The notes beneath the pieces were generated by a model that was not told the origin of the DNA, searched no databases, and was given only the letters and a program-made list of their open reading frames with translations. From Lunularia cruciata (taxonomy: Eukaryota > Streptophyta > Marchantiopsida > Lunulariales > Lunulariaceae): a stretch of 64,000 nt of DNA. A program made the translations under genes and the position numbers. The DNA is taken from assembly GCA_948567375.1 (NCBI GenBank), contig OX419761.1:24280243-24344242 (forward strand). Reading direction: 5' to 3'. Below, piece by piece: positions 1 to 14,200 of the stretch. Within the stretch, counting starts at the first letter, position 1. Every line of letters begins with the position of its first letter.

Positions 1-110
1 GACATCGTGTCATGTGGACCACAACTGCATCTAGTGTAGAACCACACTCACAAGTATCAAGAATACGTTCTTGGCCATTTGGGAACAGAAAGGAAATGTA
101 GATCAATAAA
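1..110 (-). pseudogene. LINE reverse-transcriptase tail fragment, cut by window edge
   Basis: Read on the minus strand, bases 60 to 1 match bases 297-358 of the plus strand closely, with the same Cys-Glu-Cys-Gly-Ser-Thr-Leu-Asp segment followed by a His-Met-Thr-Arg-Cys segment. This is the zinc-binding Cys/His motif found after the reverse transcriptase in many LINE (non-LTR) retrotransposons. About 50 further bases upstream on the minus strand (to about 110) stay open and resemble the linker before that motif. It lies head to head with the next fragment; what follows is outside the window. Confidence 0.5.
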
Positions 111-271
111 TAGTGGGATCAACAGGCAGGTCAATCTGAACCAATTTCATTGTCACGTCAATCTATTTCTCAAAGTAAACACTATTGGTAGCTTTAGAGC
201 TACTATACAATTTGCCACCTCAGCTTGTATCATTTCCATTTAAGTAAACCCGTTGTTCTTAATGCCTAGGT
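111..271. other. Spacer between head-to-head LINE fragments
   Basis: No gene is visible. The spacer separates two inverted copies of the same LINE tail and may hold more decayed LINE sequence, but no frame longer than about 20 codons could be matched. Confidence 0.3.
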
Positions 272-969
272 TTGGTCCACCTATCTGCATTTTCATTACT
301 CACTTGTGAGTGTGGCTCTACACTAGATGCAACATCGGTTCACATGACACGGTGTCCTTTTGGAGGACAGAGGATAGCTACCCATGATGCCATTAGAGAC
401 ATAGTGTTTGCTATGGCACGAGAGAGTGGATACTTGGCTTGGAGTGAGCGTTCGTATGCCTTGCAGATGACACATGTCAGGGCAAACTTATACTTGGTCC
501 GAGATGATCAGATGAAAGTAGCGGATGTCGTGGTTACGGACCCTACGCGGGATACAATTTCGGAGGGAGTGATTACCCATCCCCATGGATAGGCAGCAAG
601 TGCAGCAGTAGGTCGCAAGGTCTCCAAGTATAGGGGCATGCAGCGAGGTCACCTCTTTGTTCCTCTAGCCTTGGAGTTATATGGAGCGATGGACACGACA
701 TTTGACACATTTGTCAGGGAGTGCACGAGAGCTTATCATGTTAGGCGTCAGGGGTACCACTCCCACTCTCATACATTGTAGCATATTTTAGACAACGTGT
801 GTCCATTGCTCTGCAGAGGGCAGTGGCTGGCACAATCCATAGGAGAGCAATCACATTAGTTGATGTTTCTTTGGATGCTCCAGTTGTGTGTAGACCGTAC
901 TACTTGCATAGCTCGGATATCTTAGGTGCAGTAAGGCAGATTTCTCATATAGACTCTATTGGGGCTTAG
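272..969 (+). pseudogene. LINE (non-LTR retrotransposon) C-terminal ORF remnant
   Basis: The translation runs through a Cys-X-Cys-Gly...His...Cys motif, then a His-Asp-Ala-Ile-Arg-Asp segment, then a block with Phe-Val-Pro-Leu-Ala-Leu-Glu, and ends with a segment starting Arg-Val-Ser-Ile-Ala-Leu-Gln-Arg-Ala. In the known families this order is the region downstream of the reverse transcriptase of LINE ORF2. The frame is broken: a TAG at 590-592, another at 779-781, and a shift near 775-781 into the frame that ends at the TAG 967-969. The catalytic reverse-transcriptase domain is absent, as expected for a 5'-truncated LINE insertion. LINE identity is inferred from motif order, not from an alignment. 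Confidence 0.6.
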
Positions 970-1160
970 CCACATGTTACCTTTTTTTTTTCTCTCCCCT
1001 ATATGGCTTGATGGGGTCTTCCCATCCTTCGTTTTTCCTACGCGGTCGCCTTTTTTCTTGTTCTTAATCGTTTTACCTTTTCTTCTCTCCCTTGTACGGT
1101 TTGATGGGGTCTTCCCCTCCTTCGTTTTTTCTACGCGGTCGCCTTCTTTTAGTTCTTAAT
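970..1160 (+). repeat. LINE 3' tail: two tandem units
   Basis: Directly after the LINE stop codon there are two units with a period of about 93 bases. Each has a T-rich tract, then a TTGATGGGGTCTTCCC core (copies begin at about 1005 and 1098), then a TACGCGGTCGCC end. Related units follow the second LINE fragment at 26.5-26.7 kb, and a single one lies at 63115-63156. The layout suggests a tandem 3' untranslated tail of the LINE family. Confidence 0.6.
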
Positions 1161-1589
1161 CGCTAACAACGCAGGTGTCAGATTGCAGTCGTGAGAGTTG
1201 GAGGAAACGTCCTTACGAGATTAAAAGGAAAAATATCACCTCCAAGATTGTCAGACTGGGAGCTGCAGGAAAGGCGAAGTTAGAAACATCTCGGTAAATC
1301 CTAGTTCGTACAGTGCCTGGGTGAACCCCTGGAAAGGCTCATGCAAAGGACGTACCCTGCAAGGCACCGTCAGCAACAAAATGCTCCCGACGGGAGCTCT
1401 CATGCACTCCCTCCCTGGGGCACGAAGTCATCAAAGCGAGGAAGGTCGAGGTGCTCCTTAGTCGAGCCAGCATAAGGGGACGAAGGAGCCTGGGAATCTT
1501 TTAGGTGTAACAGCAGTAGTAGACAGTACGAGAACATCAACATCAGGTTCGAGATTTCGATCGGGAGTTCGACACCCGGGAACTCCTCT
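1161..1589. promoter_or_regulatory. Upstream region of the aspartate-semialdehyde dehydrogenase gene
   Basis: This 430-base stretch holds no convincing gene and should contain the promoter and leader of the next gene. I see no clear TATA box. The LINE tail ends only about 430 bases upstream of the ATG, so the promoter is short or overlaps LINE sequence. Confidence 0.35.
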
Positions 1590-2795
1590 ATGGCAGTTGT
1601 TTCTGTGCACATGGCGATGGCCTCGTTCTCGTCGTCGTCAACCAGAGGATTGATGCTGAAAAACTCGATTAGTGGAGCTCAGCTTAGCAATGGAAGAGTG
1701 TTCGATGGATCGTCGTCTTCTTTGAGAATGGTGAGAAAACACCATTGCGGAGTGGTGCGCATGGGATTGAGCGAAAGCGGTCCTACCGTGGCTGTAGTGG
1801 GAGTAACAGGCGCAGTCGGACAGGAGTTTCTGGCCGTTCTTACAGAGCGCAATTTTCCTTACAGCAACTTGAAGCTGTTGGCGAGCAAGAGGTCAGCAGG
1901 AAAGCACATTACATTCGAAGGGAAGGATTACGAGGTCGAGGAGCTCACGGAGGAGAGCTTCAAGGGTGTGGATATTGCCCTTTTTAGTGCCGGGGGTTCT
2001 ATCAGTAAGAAGTACGGTCCATTGGCAGCTGCATTGGGATCCATTGTTGTGGATAATAGCTCTGCATTCAGAATGGATGAGGGAATACCGCTTATAGTTC
2101 CAGAGGTCAATGCTGATGCGATGGCGCATATTAAATTGAGTAATAAGAAGGGAGCGATTATTGCGAACCCGAACTGCTCGACTATCATTGCATTGATGGC
2201 CGCTACTCCGCTCCATCGGCATGCTAAGGTGAAGAGAATGGTGGTGAGTACGTATCAGGCTGCCAGTGGAGCCGGAGCTGCTGCCATGGCCGAGCTGGAG
2301 CAACAAACACGCGAGGTTTTAAATGGCGAGGAGCCGACTTGTAACATCTTCAGCCGTCAGTATGCTTTTAATTTGTTTTCTCATAACTCGGACGTGACTG
2401 GAAATGGCTACAATGAAGAGGAGATGAAACTTGTCAAGGAAACTAGGAAGATCTGGAATGATCAGGACGTGAAGATCACTGCCACTTGCATCCGAGTGCC
2501 TGTCATGAGGGCACACGCTGAGAGTATAAACTTGCAGTTTGAGAGCGAAATTGATGAGGACACTGCGAGGGAGATTCTTGCTAAAGCGGATGGTGTGGTT
2601 GTGGTGGACGATCGTCCGGGAAACAACTTCCCAACACCGCTTGACGTTTCCAGCAAGGACGACGTTGCCGTTGGAAGGATCAGGAAGGACATTTCTCAAG
2701 AAGGCAATTTTGGTCTTGACATTTTTGTATGTGGTGATCAAATACGCAAAGGAGCAGCTCTCAACGCTGTGCAGATTGCGGAGAAGGTTTTGTAG
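1590..2795 (+). CDS. Aspartate-semialdehyde dehydrogenase, plastid-targeted
   Basis: A single 401-residue open frame encodes the enzyme that reduces aspartyl-4-phosphate to aspartate-4-semialdehyde with NADPH (EC 1.2.1.11), the branch step toward lysine, threonine, methionine and isoleucine. Residues 1-60 are Ser/Arg-rich with few acidic residues, as in a chloroplast transit peptide; the mature part starts near residue 64. The NADP-binding Gly-Val-Thr-Gly-Ala-Val-Gly is at 71-77. The active-site Cys is C196 in Asn-Pro-Asn-Cys-Ser-Thr, and the catalytic His is H309 in Arg-Ala-His-Ala-Glu-Ser. Length fits plant enzymes. The first ATG (1590) was taken; Met8 or Met10 would also leave a transit peptide. 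No intron interrupts the frame, and the stop is TAG at 2793-2795. Family assignment is strong; plastid location is inferred from the N-terminus. Confidence 0.95.
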   Translation: MAVVSVHMAMASFSSSSTRGLMLKNSISGAQLSNGRVFDGSSSSLRMVRKHHCGVVRMGLSESGPTVAVVGVTGAVGQEFLAVLTERNFPYSNLKLLASKRSAGKHITFEGKDYEVEELTEESFKGVDIALFSAGGSISKKYGPLAAALGSIVVDNSSAFRMDEGIPLIVPEVNADAMAHIKLSNKKGAIIANPNCSTIIALMAATPLHRHAKVKRMVVSTYQAASGAGAAAMAELEQQTREVLNGEEPTCNIFSRQYAFNLFSHNSDVTGNGYNEEEMKLVKETRKIWNDQDVKITATCIRVPVMRAHAESINLQFESEIDEDTAREILAKADGVVVVDDRPGNNFPTPLDVSSKDDVAVGRIRKDISQEGNFGLDIFVCGDQIRKGAALNAVQIAEKVL

Positions 2796-4680
2796 ATCTT
2801 TTTGCGCCGAAAGCTTCTGACATTCTTTAGGGCTCATACTTTAGGTTTAGAAAATTTTGGTATATTTGTATGAGGTTACTGATATCTATATAACTCACAG
2901 CCGGAAAAGCTGACACAAGCTCCAAGGACCCATTGTTGAATCAAACCTGAGTCATGATTGTTAGAAGGCGCGGAAGAAGTCGATGGGCAGCGGTAGAGCC
3001 TTGATTCTCACCACTCTGTTGTTGTTTATGGTTCTTTAGAGCACTGTAGGCATCAACAGATTAGGTCATACTGTACAAACCTAGTCTCAATAAGGATTCT
3101 CCGTGAACCTCATTGCAAATTTTCAATGACCTTTCCACACGCTCACCACTCCGTTGTAGCACATTGGTTTCTGGACCACTGCTGGCATCAACATACTCAT
3201 GCACACTCCAGAAACGTAGTCCCTCCCGACAACGATTCATCCTGAACTCATTGTAGGAATTTATGGAATTTTCCCCGCAGATGCTATTGATGGTTTTTAG
3301 CTGCACCCCCCTCCCAACTTTAGTTCCCATTGTCCTCTCTTTGTCATTCTCATCCAGGGAATTCAGCTTGTCCTCCAAGAAGCTATTCCCACCCCTCTTA
3401 TCTCCCTTCATTCTCTTCAGCCATTTTCTGCACCTTTCCTTATAACCTTATTCTCTGCTATCCAAGGAGTTAAGCCTGTCCTCGAAGAACGTCCACCCGC
3501 ACCGTTACTCCTTGTTTCTTCTGTCAATTCATTCCCAAAACTTTTTTCCCATATCTCAGGTACTCGTGACACTCTGTTCGTTCCTTGAACACCCATTTGC
3601 CATCTCTTTTACTTGTCATAAATGCTGGTGCCGTGGTTATTCCCAATACGAACCTGAACAGACCTTAATGCAAATTATGTTCAGTTTCACGGTGGGAGTA
3701 CGCACAACTACTATCGTACTTACTACTGACTCTTGTTATCATCATCACGCAGTCAAAGCGAACCAGTGGTCAATCCTAATACTGGGTTCATCCCAACACC
3801 TGAACCTTAAGAGTATGCACAGCAAATCAGCTTTAAGTTCACTGGCGTATCCAAAGGACCTTTAGTAGTTTGTATTACCGGAGGATCACCTCTGTGTAGA
3901 CAGTATCAGCTAAACTTCGATAACCTAGAGTTATATAAAGCACACAAGAATAAATCCGTATGTAAGATTCCATTCAGATCATCTAATACCCACCCTACCA
4001 TTTGAAAAACTTCGCTTACAGCACTAAACTCATGAAACTAGTGCCCCCATTGAGAAAGCGATTCCTACTAGCGGAAAAATTGGCTGTTCGTGTGGAGTTC
4101 TCTCCAATTCCCACCACCCAGGCTTAAGGCAATCCCAGTTTCTATCACAGCGTGTGTGGCGCTACTGAAACGCGTCACCAGGACTTCCGGTGTTTGAGCG
4201 ACATACTTCACGGTGTCCAAGAACGGTTTCTTACAAAGACGGTGAACTCTGGCAACAATATTATGGGTAAAAACGTCGCAGCCATGAATAACTTCGTACA
4301 ATCTTGAACGATTTCACATGCCCTCAAGTCAGATTTAAGCAGAAGTATGATCTATTATCTCTCTACATTTTCAGTGCAGAGATTTCACGCATAGCCTTAT
4401 AAAGCACCGTAACGCATTCTTGACGGTCCATTCCCGTTTAAAGACCTGGCTATCTAAGACGGCCAAATAGCCGCAAGGACGTTAAGTAGTGACTCATGTG
4501 GCTACACAACAAGAGGTTGCAAGATTGGGAGAAATCAGTTGAACAGAAATACGAAAATCTAAATTGTAATGTATATAGTTGGTATACACAAATTGAAAAC
4601 AGTGACCAAGAACTTAAACTACTATACATTTAACACAAAACATTATCAATTAAATTTTACAGTGATTAGGAATAAGTATT
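2796..4680. other. Intergenic region, no gene recognised
   Basis: After the dehydrogenase stop codon come its presumed 3' untranslated region and about 1.9 kb of mixed-composition DNA. Open frames here (up to about 117 codons) match nothing I know. Two diverged copies of a short segment, at 3354-3382 and 3461-3490, both read Phe-(Leu/Phe)-Glu-Asp-(Lys/Arg)-Leu-Asn-Ser-Leu-Asp on the minus strand. This could be a decayed coding repeat or chance. Confidence 0.3.
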
Positions 4681-4792
4681 CACATGCTAAACTGAAAAGC
4701 TCTGCTGTCGCTGGTGGTGGAGGTTCACATCTACACTCCTGGTGAAGAAGATGTATATGCTGCTGGAGATCTGGAGAGTGTTTGATGGCATT

Positions 4793-6596
4793 TTAGTGCA
4801 CGAGAGCTGTAGGTGGAGCTTCAACAACATCGTTGGTATTCTCAGCAGCAGTTGGGGTAGAATCAGAGTCCAAAGAAAGATTAGTGAACTTTCTTTTGCC
4901 AATAGCTAGAACCTTCCTCGTGTCTGCCTTTATCGATGACATAACTCCCTTCATCACTTTCTGCTTCTGTTTCTTTGCAAATTCTGCTCGCCTTCTTGCC
5001 TCCCATACGCCCACCATCTCCTTCTCTTCCTTCTTTGCTCGACCGATGAATGCGAGATGCAAACTGTAGATCAAAGCACAGACCATACAATAGCATACTC
5101 CAATCAGATCACTAAGTAGGCATCAAAGGCTCATTGTCTTGTTTACTGGAATTTCATATTGTCTGACTTCGAATGAAACGAAGCTCCAAAGCTTCTAAAA
5201 CTGTGCAGACACTGTTATGAAGGACTATGTGCTGAAGAAGCAAACCCCGCAAGACTTCCATACCATCTTTTGTCAATCAGAAAATTCGTCTGTACCAGGA
5301 TGGCGCTATGGAATGTATCCAGTTAGAATGAATATTCCTGTGCCGAGTTTCTTATAAAAATCAAGGACATTATAATTTGACTTTGCTGGCTAAGAAAACA
5401 CCTTAAGAAGTTTAGTTTTAGGAGATTGAGGAACTCCCGGAGTTACCTAAGACTCTGAACTTTGATGCACAGATGTGTGGTAGATGGAAGATGTCGTTTG
5501 TGTGCAACAAACTGCAGAAATTCTTCGATTTGAATCTCATTTCCTGTCGCCAAATTATCGATGTAAACGCAAAGAAAATCAACTACTTCTGCAGAAGTGA
5601 TCTTGTGAATCTTGGCTCCACTTGGAGGTGCAAATATCTCATGTACCAATGGGTGATGAATTAGGGGCCCCAATCCTAGGTCCTCGAAGTGTTTCACTCC
5701 TTCTTCACGTGATAGATTCTCACTCAATTCGTATAGAGTGCTTATCTCCCTTGCTGCCACAGCAGAGTGGAAGAATGCATAGACCTGTAAACAGCTCACA
5801 TCCACAAGTCTGAAAGTGAAAAGAACTTCGAATCAAACTAGGATAAGGAAGTAGTTTGAGGCTACCAGAATTTCATATAGTATATTGGATTTCATTTGCT
5901 CGCGGAAACAATAGCCTGTACACAGCCATCTGCAAGCAAGCATGGATAGTTGATAAAAAAAATCTCAGTGCTTGTGGCTGTTCTCTTCACGAATAAAAAT
6001 TACTCGTTTGTAAAATTTGTATGCTCATCTGAAGGCATGTGTGCTGTCGTGCTTTTTGTCTCTTCTTTGTTCGACTATCAGGGGGTTTAAAGTCCCTTCC
6101 ATAAATTATGGCGAGTCTGTTTGTACAACTATTTGCAACTTAAGATTAACGTTGTTGAGAAACTGATTCTCAATTGAGTTTACTCCTGATGCGCTTTTCG
6201 GTTGACAGCGAGGTACTGTAAGCAGCAGAGTTGACAGTTAACGATATTATATGTAGGATTCAACTTCCAAACTGCACTTTTATTATGCTCAATATAAGAG
6301 GATTTAGGATTGAGTTCAGTGCTTCATACCTTACGTTCCATGTTTGCTAATTTTCCCAGTGTAGGGATCTCCAATTGCTTCACATCCGCCTCCTCAAACG
6401 ATGAAACGGCGAGGGCTGCCAGAGTTGCTGCTGCAACCTGAGCAGATGATACGCTTTTGCCCTCCGCCAATAGACCTTTATAAATGGAACTCGCCACCTG
6501 TTCTACCAATCTAATCGTATGCCTTGGTTCCGAAACATGCTCGGGAGACGGACTTTCTGACACCATCTCATCTGAAGAGAGATTTTCAGATGCCAT
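4793..6596 (-). CDS. NO VEIN N-terminal-domain protein (short form), three exons
   Basis: Exons 6596-6330, 5784-5447 and 5063-4793 join with GT/AG borders and consistent phase to give 291 residues. Residues from about 18 to 220 resemble, in order, the region just after the Pro-rich N-terminus of the plant nuclear protein NO VEIN, needed for vascular patterning: a helical segment with Ser-Ser-Ala-Gln-Val, a segment with Ala-Arg-Glu-Ile-Ser-Thr-Leu-Tyr, and a Phe-Glu-Asp-Leu-Gly-Leu-Gly-Pro-Leu-Ile block followed by Lys-Ile-Thr-Ser-Ala-Glu. NO VEIN itself has over 2500 residues with a Hsp90-type ATPase domain. Here the frame ends after a Lys/Arg-rich tail with a plain TAA at 4793-4795. I chose ATG 6596; upstream in-frame codons lack an ATG. 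It could be a separate small gene or a truncated duplicate. The match is from memory of the family. Confidence 0.6.
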
Positions 6597-8161
6597 CGTG
6601 GCCGTCGTTCTTACTAGAATTGCACTTCCCTTACTAGAATAGCCCACAATCTCCAGAAATCCAATGCTAAAACACTTTACAATTGCACTTCACTCAGTGG
6701 AACAGCTTTCTAGTTCTTCCAGTCTTCGCACGCGATCTCGCCAACATCTGTTCAAAGAAGTCTAAAGGACCTTAGAAGATAGGGGAAGGTCTCTCCAGTG
6801 TCCTGGCTCCTCGACGAGATTTTTGCATACACAGTCCTGCATTTGCAACGATCTATACCAATCCAGCTTTTGATAATCAACTGTAGATCCTGGAATAGAT
6901 GACAACGGTGACAAGCTAAACAGTCCAGGACGAATCTCTCTTGATGATATCCTATAGCCATCACGTTGTGAATGCTGGAACTGTTCACGTTTCCAAGAAT
7001 CTTCCATGAAGTGATAAAGCACTCACATGAGCATCTGAGCCTGTAACGGGACTATCCAAGTGGGTCCTGTTCAGATCTACTAAATCCTCAAAGACGGTTG
7101 ATTGACTGAACCCAACTGTCTGATCTATAGCAAGTTTGCTGCTCATTCCATACTTGCGAAACAAACGTGTGTCTTAGTTATTTTCTCTCTTCCTTTTGAC
7201 AGACATGTAGAAGTGCTTGCTTTCAGTCCAATCACCAGACCTGATCGAAACAAAGTGCCATGTTCGTACTACTCGAGGAAGTTGCGGAGCCAGGTGCGAG
7301 AAGAAAGTCCCAATCATCCCCTTTTTTTTTCTTTCTTTCTTAATCTTTGGTTTTGTGTGACCCATGGGCTTCTTTTTCCTCCTCAGAGGAAGTTGCGTAA
7401 TCAAGTTTTGCATCGCATTGGTAGATACGTCACGATCTGAGAACATCATAAGGTTTGCATTCTGCATTCAGTTTATTGAAAGTTAAGGAAATCGTGTCGT
7501 GTAGGAGTTAATTGTGGTTTGACTAGTTATAAGGAGGATTAGAACATTTAGAAATGCAAGAACTTTCTCTAGCCTTCAACCAGTTGCTATTTCGAACTGA
7601 ATGCAAGATTGAGTTTCCATAGAAAACTGAGCTCAAATTGAGCTTTGTGTGTATACATTGTTGTCTCCTGAGCAAGATATAGAACTCCGCTGTAAATCGA
7701 GTGACGGACAAGATTACTATTTGCAGAGACTGTTATGACAAATTTATCTCAAATACTGAAATGTACTATTATTAGTTGGTAATACTAAAAAGATTGTTAA
7801 AAGTACCAGATCGCTGGGCACTCCAGGCTACTTCATCATGTTCTAGTTGTTTAGTTCCTTTCATTATTTGAATTTCTATCAAGCTTAATGCATCACAACA
7901 TCCATGACTCACTTAAACGATACAACCTGCAACTTCGTAAGACAAGACTTAAAGAGGAAAGAAGAAAGAAAGAAATGTTGCCAAAGAAAAATGTGATGAG
8001 AAAAATGAGATCGCTTCGAGCTTAGCCCGAAGTAAGCATGTATCATTTATTTCTGAATACAAAAATATTCTCTTTTGCGATTGCAGAATGAACTTGTTGA
8101 GCCCTCTAAAGGGACATAAGATTGTGCACCATGGTGAAATCTGCTGTGAGGTAGATATAAT
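6597..8161. other. Intergenic region between divergent-context genes
   Basis: The region holds the leader of the NO VEIN-like gene on one side and the 3' untranslated region of the malate dehydrogenase gene on the other, both minus strand. Open frames at 6752-7022 and 7102-7467 are short and match nothing. A T-rich tract lies at about 7318-7345. Confidence 0.3.
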
Positions 8162-11226
<3,065 letters not shown>

Positions 11227-14200
11227 GACGAATTGATGGAATTTCTGTGAAATGTGTTTGCAAAAGGCGAGTGCGCGTCCGATCAGTGCACCAGGGAAAG
11301 AAAGAAAGATCGGAAAACTGATCACGAGTCCTCTGAGAGAGAAGTGGACGTCTATGTAGAAGAGAGATGCATTCTCTTCGGAGAACGCGGCGAACAACGC
11401 ACCGAAAGGATAGGAGCAGAGACAACCGGCTGACCGGGCCGGTACGCTCGGAAACCGGAGACTTGACCCTCTTTGTTGTGTCTCCCTCCCCTAAATGTTC
11501 GAGCATTAGTTCGAGAAAGATTCTTCAGCCGAGGACGTGATATAGTAACCAATTTATCAATAAAACGAGCCTAATCTCCTGCTACTAGTAGTGTTTAACC
11601 TCAAATCCTAACGCACCAGTGTTCGAGTAAAAGTATATAGTTAACTTGCATGAACTGCTCTCAACTCGACGGGTTAATATATCTTAAATGGGCATGCCGT
11701 CGGTGAAGGAGTCAACAGATTCGAGTCACTCTCTTTGAGCTACATACAAACTCGATAGTAGGGCTGTGAGAATACTATAATTTTCGGACTTTACAATATT
11801 CTAAATCAATCATAGTTCTAGGGAAAGGGTGAAGTATGTGAATTGAAAGATTGATAACAAAGTTCTTCAAACATAAGGATTTAGACAAACTCAAGCCAAT
11901 GGTTAATTAATCACAAGAACTCAAAAAGATAAAACTAAAAGGACTCTAAAGTCTACGGGTACCAGCACGTGTCACACCAAGTCTATTGGCTGTAGCAACT
12001 GGTTCCTTCATCTCTAGCGATGATTTTAAGAGGCTTTTATCAGCGGCCTCTGTTCGTGTCCGTCTAAATTAGAGCCAACTAAATGCAGCGGTAATCTGGT
12101 CCTAAGGCACTTCTAGAGGCACTTGGCTCTCCTCGAGAAGGCCACAGTTGCAGGACACGTATGAGGTGGATATTCTCCAAGATTCCCGCAGTGAAGGTCT
12201 TGATGCCGGGAGTTTGTATCCTTGAACGGTGAACAGGACAGCAACTGCCAGGATCTGGATAGAAATCTCTTGACTTATAGGGGATTAGAGTAGCATTTGA
12301 ATGATTTCGGAAGGGATACTTGGCAAAAGACCACAACTTCGAATATGGTATAGATCATTAAACAAAGAACAGAGAAGCCCATAGAGCCCGTACGAAGAAG
12401 ACTGAGACAAGATGATCGTGAGAGTGAGTAGAGAGCAACGTGTTCTAAATCCTTCACCATGACAATTCGTAGGATTTCTGATGGTTAATATAGTGATCAC
12501 CTTACGTCAAAGTAAATATGTTGGACTAGTACAGTAAAATCTCGTTCTGCCCTACCACTTTGATCCAAGCCAACTGTTCTGCGAGAAGATTTTAGATTCA
12601 TGACAATCCGAAGGGGCCGGGAGTTTTAGAAAACCGGACTCATGGTCTCTCCGTTACGTTGAACCCAAGGCAACAAGCTCGAAAACTTCATTAAATATAC
12701 GACAGTGCTTCCCCTAGGACGTACCCTAGTCTTTCCCCAAGGAGGGCACTTTCACCCCCTCTAAATTTGGAGAACAAAGAGGGAATAATTGGCCTCATTG
12801 TAAAAGAGTGATGATGGGATACATGCTACTCACACTCCTCCGGAGTTCGTATGGCATTAAGTAAGAGAGTTGAGGTGAGGTGAGGATCGTGGGATGGAGT
12901 GTCGGCGTGGTCTATACCACTACCCTAATTCATTGAATAGTCTATACCACTACCCTAATTTAAGCTTATAGCTTAAATCATCTCTTCTCCTCATGTACAA
13001 TATTCATCCCGATCTCGTCTGAAGAGGTTCCGTAACGTAGTGAGCCTTCTTCTCCACCAATCTGCTCAAATGTCCCCGTCGATTTCTGCGTTACGGTCTT
13101 GACGGATAGTAACGACTGCAAAACTCGGAGGCATGGAGAGTATGCGGTCATCATACGTTTCTTTTGTTTGATCTATTTATATCTTGACGTACAATGGCCG
13201 GATTGATATCACCTCTCGAGTTTAGCGGGACTCAGAATATAGCCGGCCGTTGACGGTCCAATTTGACTGCTGATAAGCTTCTTATCAAGTTTCTCTTTAC
13301 GGTACCTATTTATCGAAGAAGGGTACGAATCCCCAGAGCGACAGAGAGATTTTCGACGGGACTCGCGACACAATGAAGAAATGAATGTCCTTTGCTAGAA
13401 TTTTTCACCTCTTTGAATCTTTCCGGTGGGACATGATCCAGTCATCAACGAATCCAGATCATTCGAGCACAACTCCGAAAGCAGCATGGGGACAATGAGC
13501 AAGTCAAGTCTTCCTTCCGAATAACCTGGACTGAATTGTTTTGAGAGACTGAATTGGTGCTCGACACTTGATGTACAGCCCTCATCAGGGAATAAATCAG
13601 ATTAGTCCTTTGGACTCTTTCCGTCAGCTTCCGAATGGACCGCTAAAATGTCTTTCTTGAGATTCTCAAAGTCGAGGGGGATCCGACACTTTTACTGTTG
13701 AACATCACATTCACTTTGTTTATATTGACAAGACCATTTCAAAACTGCAAGTAAGTCTCAACTCGAGCGAACTCTGGAGCCTTCACTACCTCTTCCCGGT
13801 AAGGCCCTTTCTCTCTACCGGCTCAGCAATAGCAAAAACGTCTCGACGAAAAGTCAGATAGAGTCAATTTTTACTTAAGCTGGCATTTACTTTTCCGCGA
13901 CGAGACGAACACTAACACAATGAAGTGAATGTCTCAAGGTCCTAAGTTGAGATCTCTTCCACGACGCAAGCATTAGACATAACTCTGAGGAAGTCCGTTC
14001 TGAGGAGCGGATCCCATCCACGTTAGGTCCTCTTCCCATGATGAAAGACTCAAACTTCCTGGGTTCGCCTTTAGAAAGATGAACCCTACATGTGGATTGT
14101 TTTTCTCTTTCTCTGAAGCTGGAATGGAGTGGGAATAGCATATAGCTACTCCCACTTCATTTAGCGGGGATATGCTAAAGGCCGCAGTCCTTCAGTAAAG

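Noticed and set aside
1400..2837. Minus-strand frames overlapping the aspartate-semialdehyde dehydrogenase
   Set aside because: They lie opposite a well-supported coding region and have no recognisable motif.
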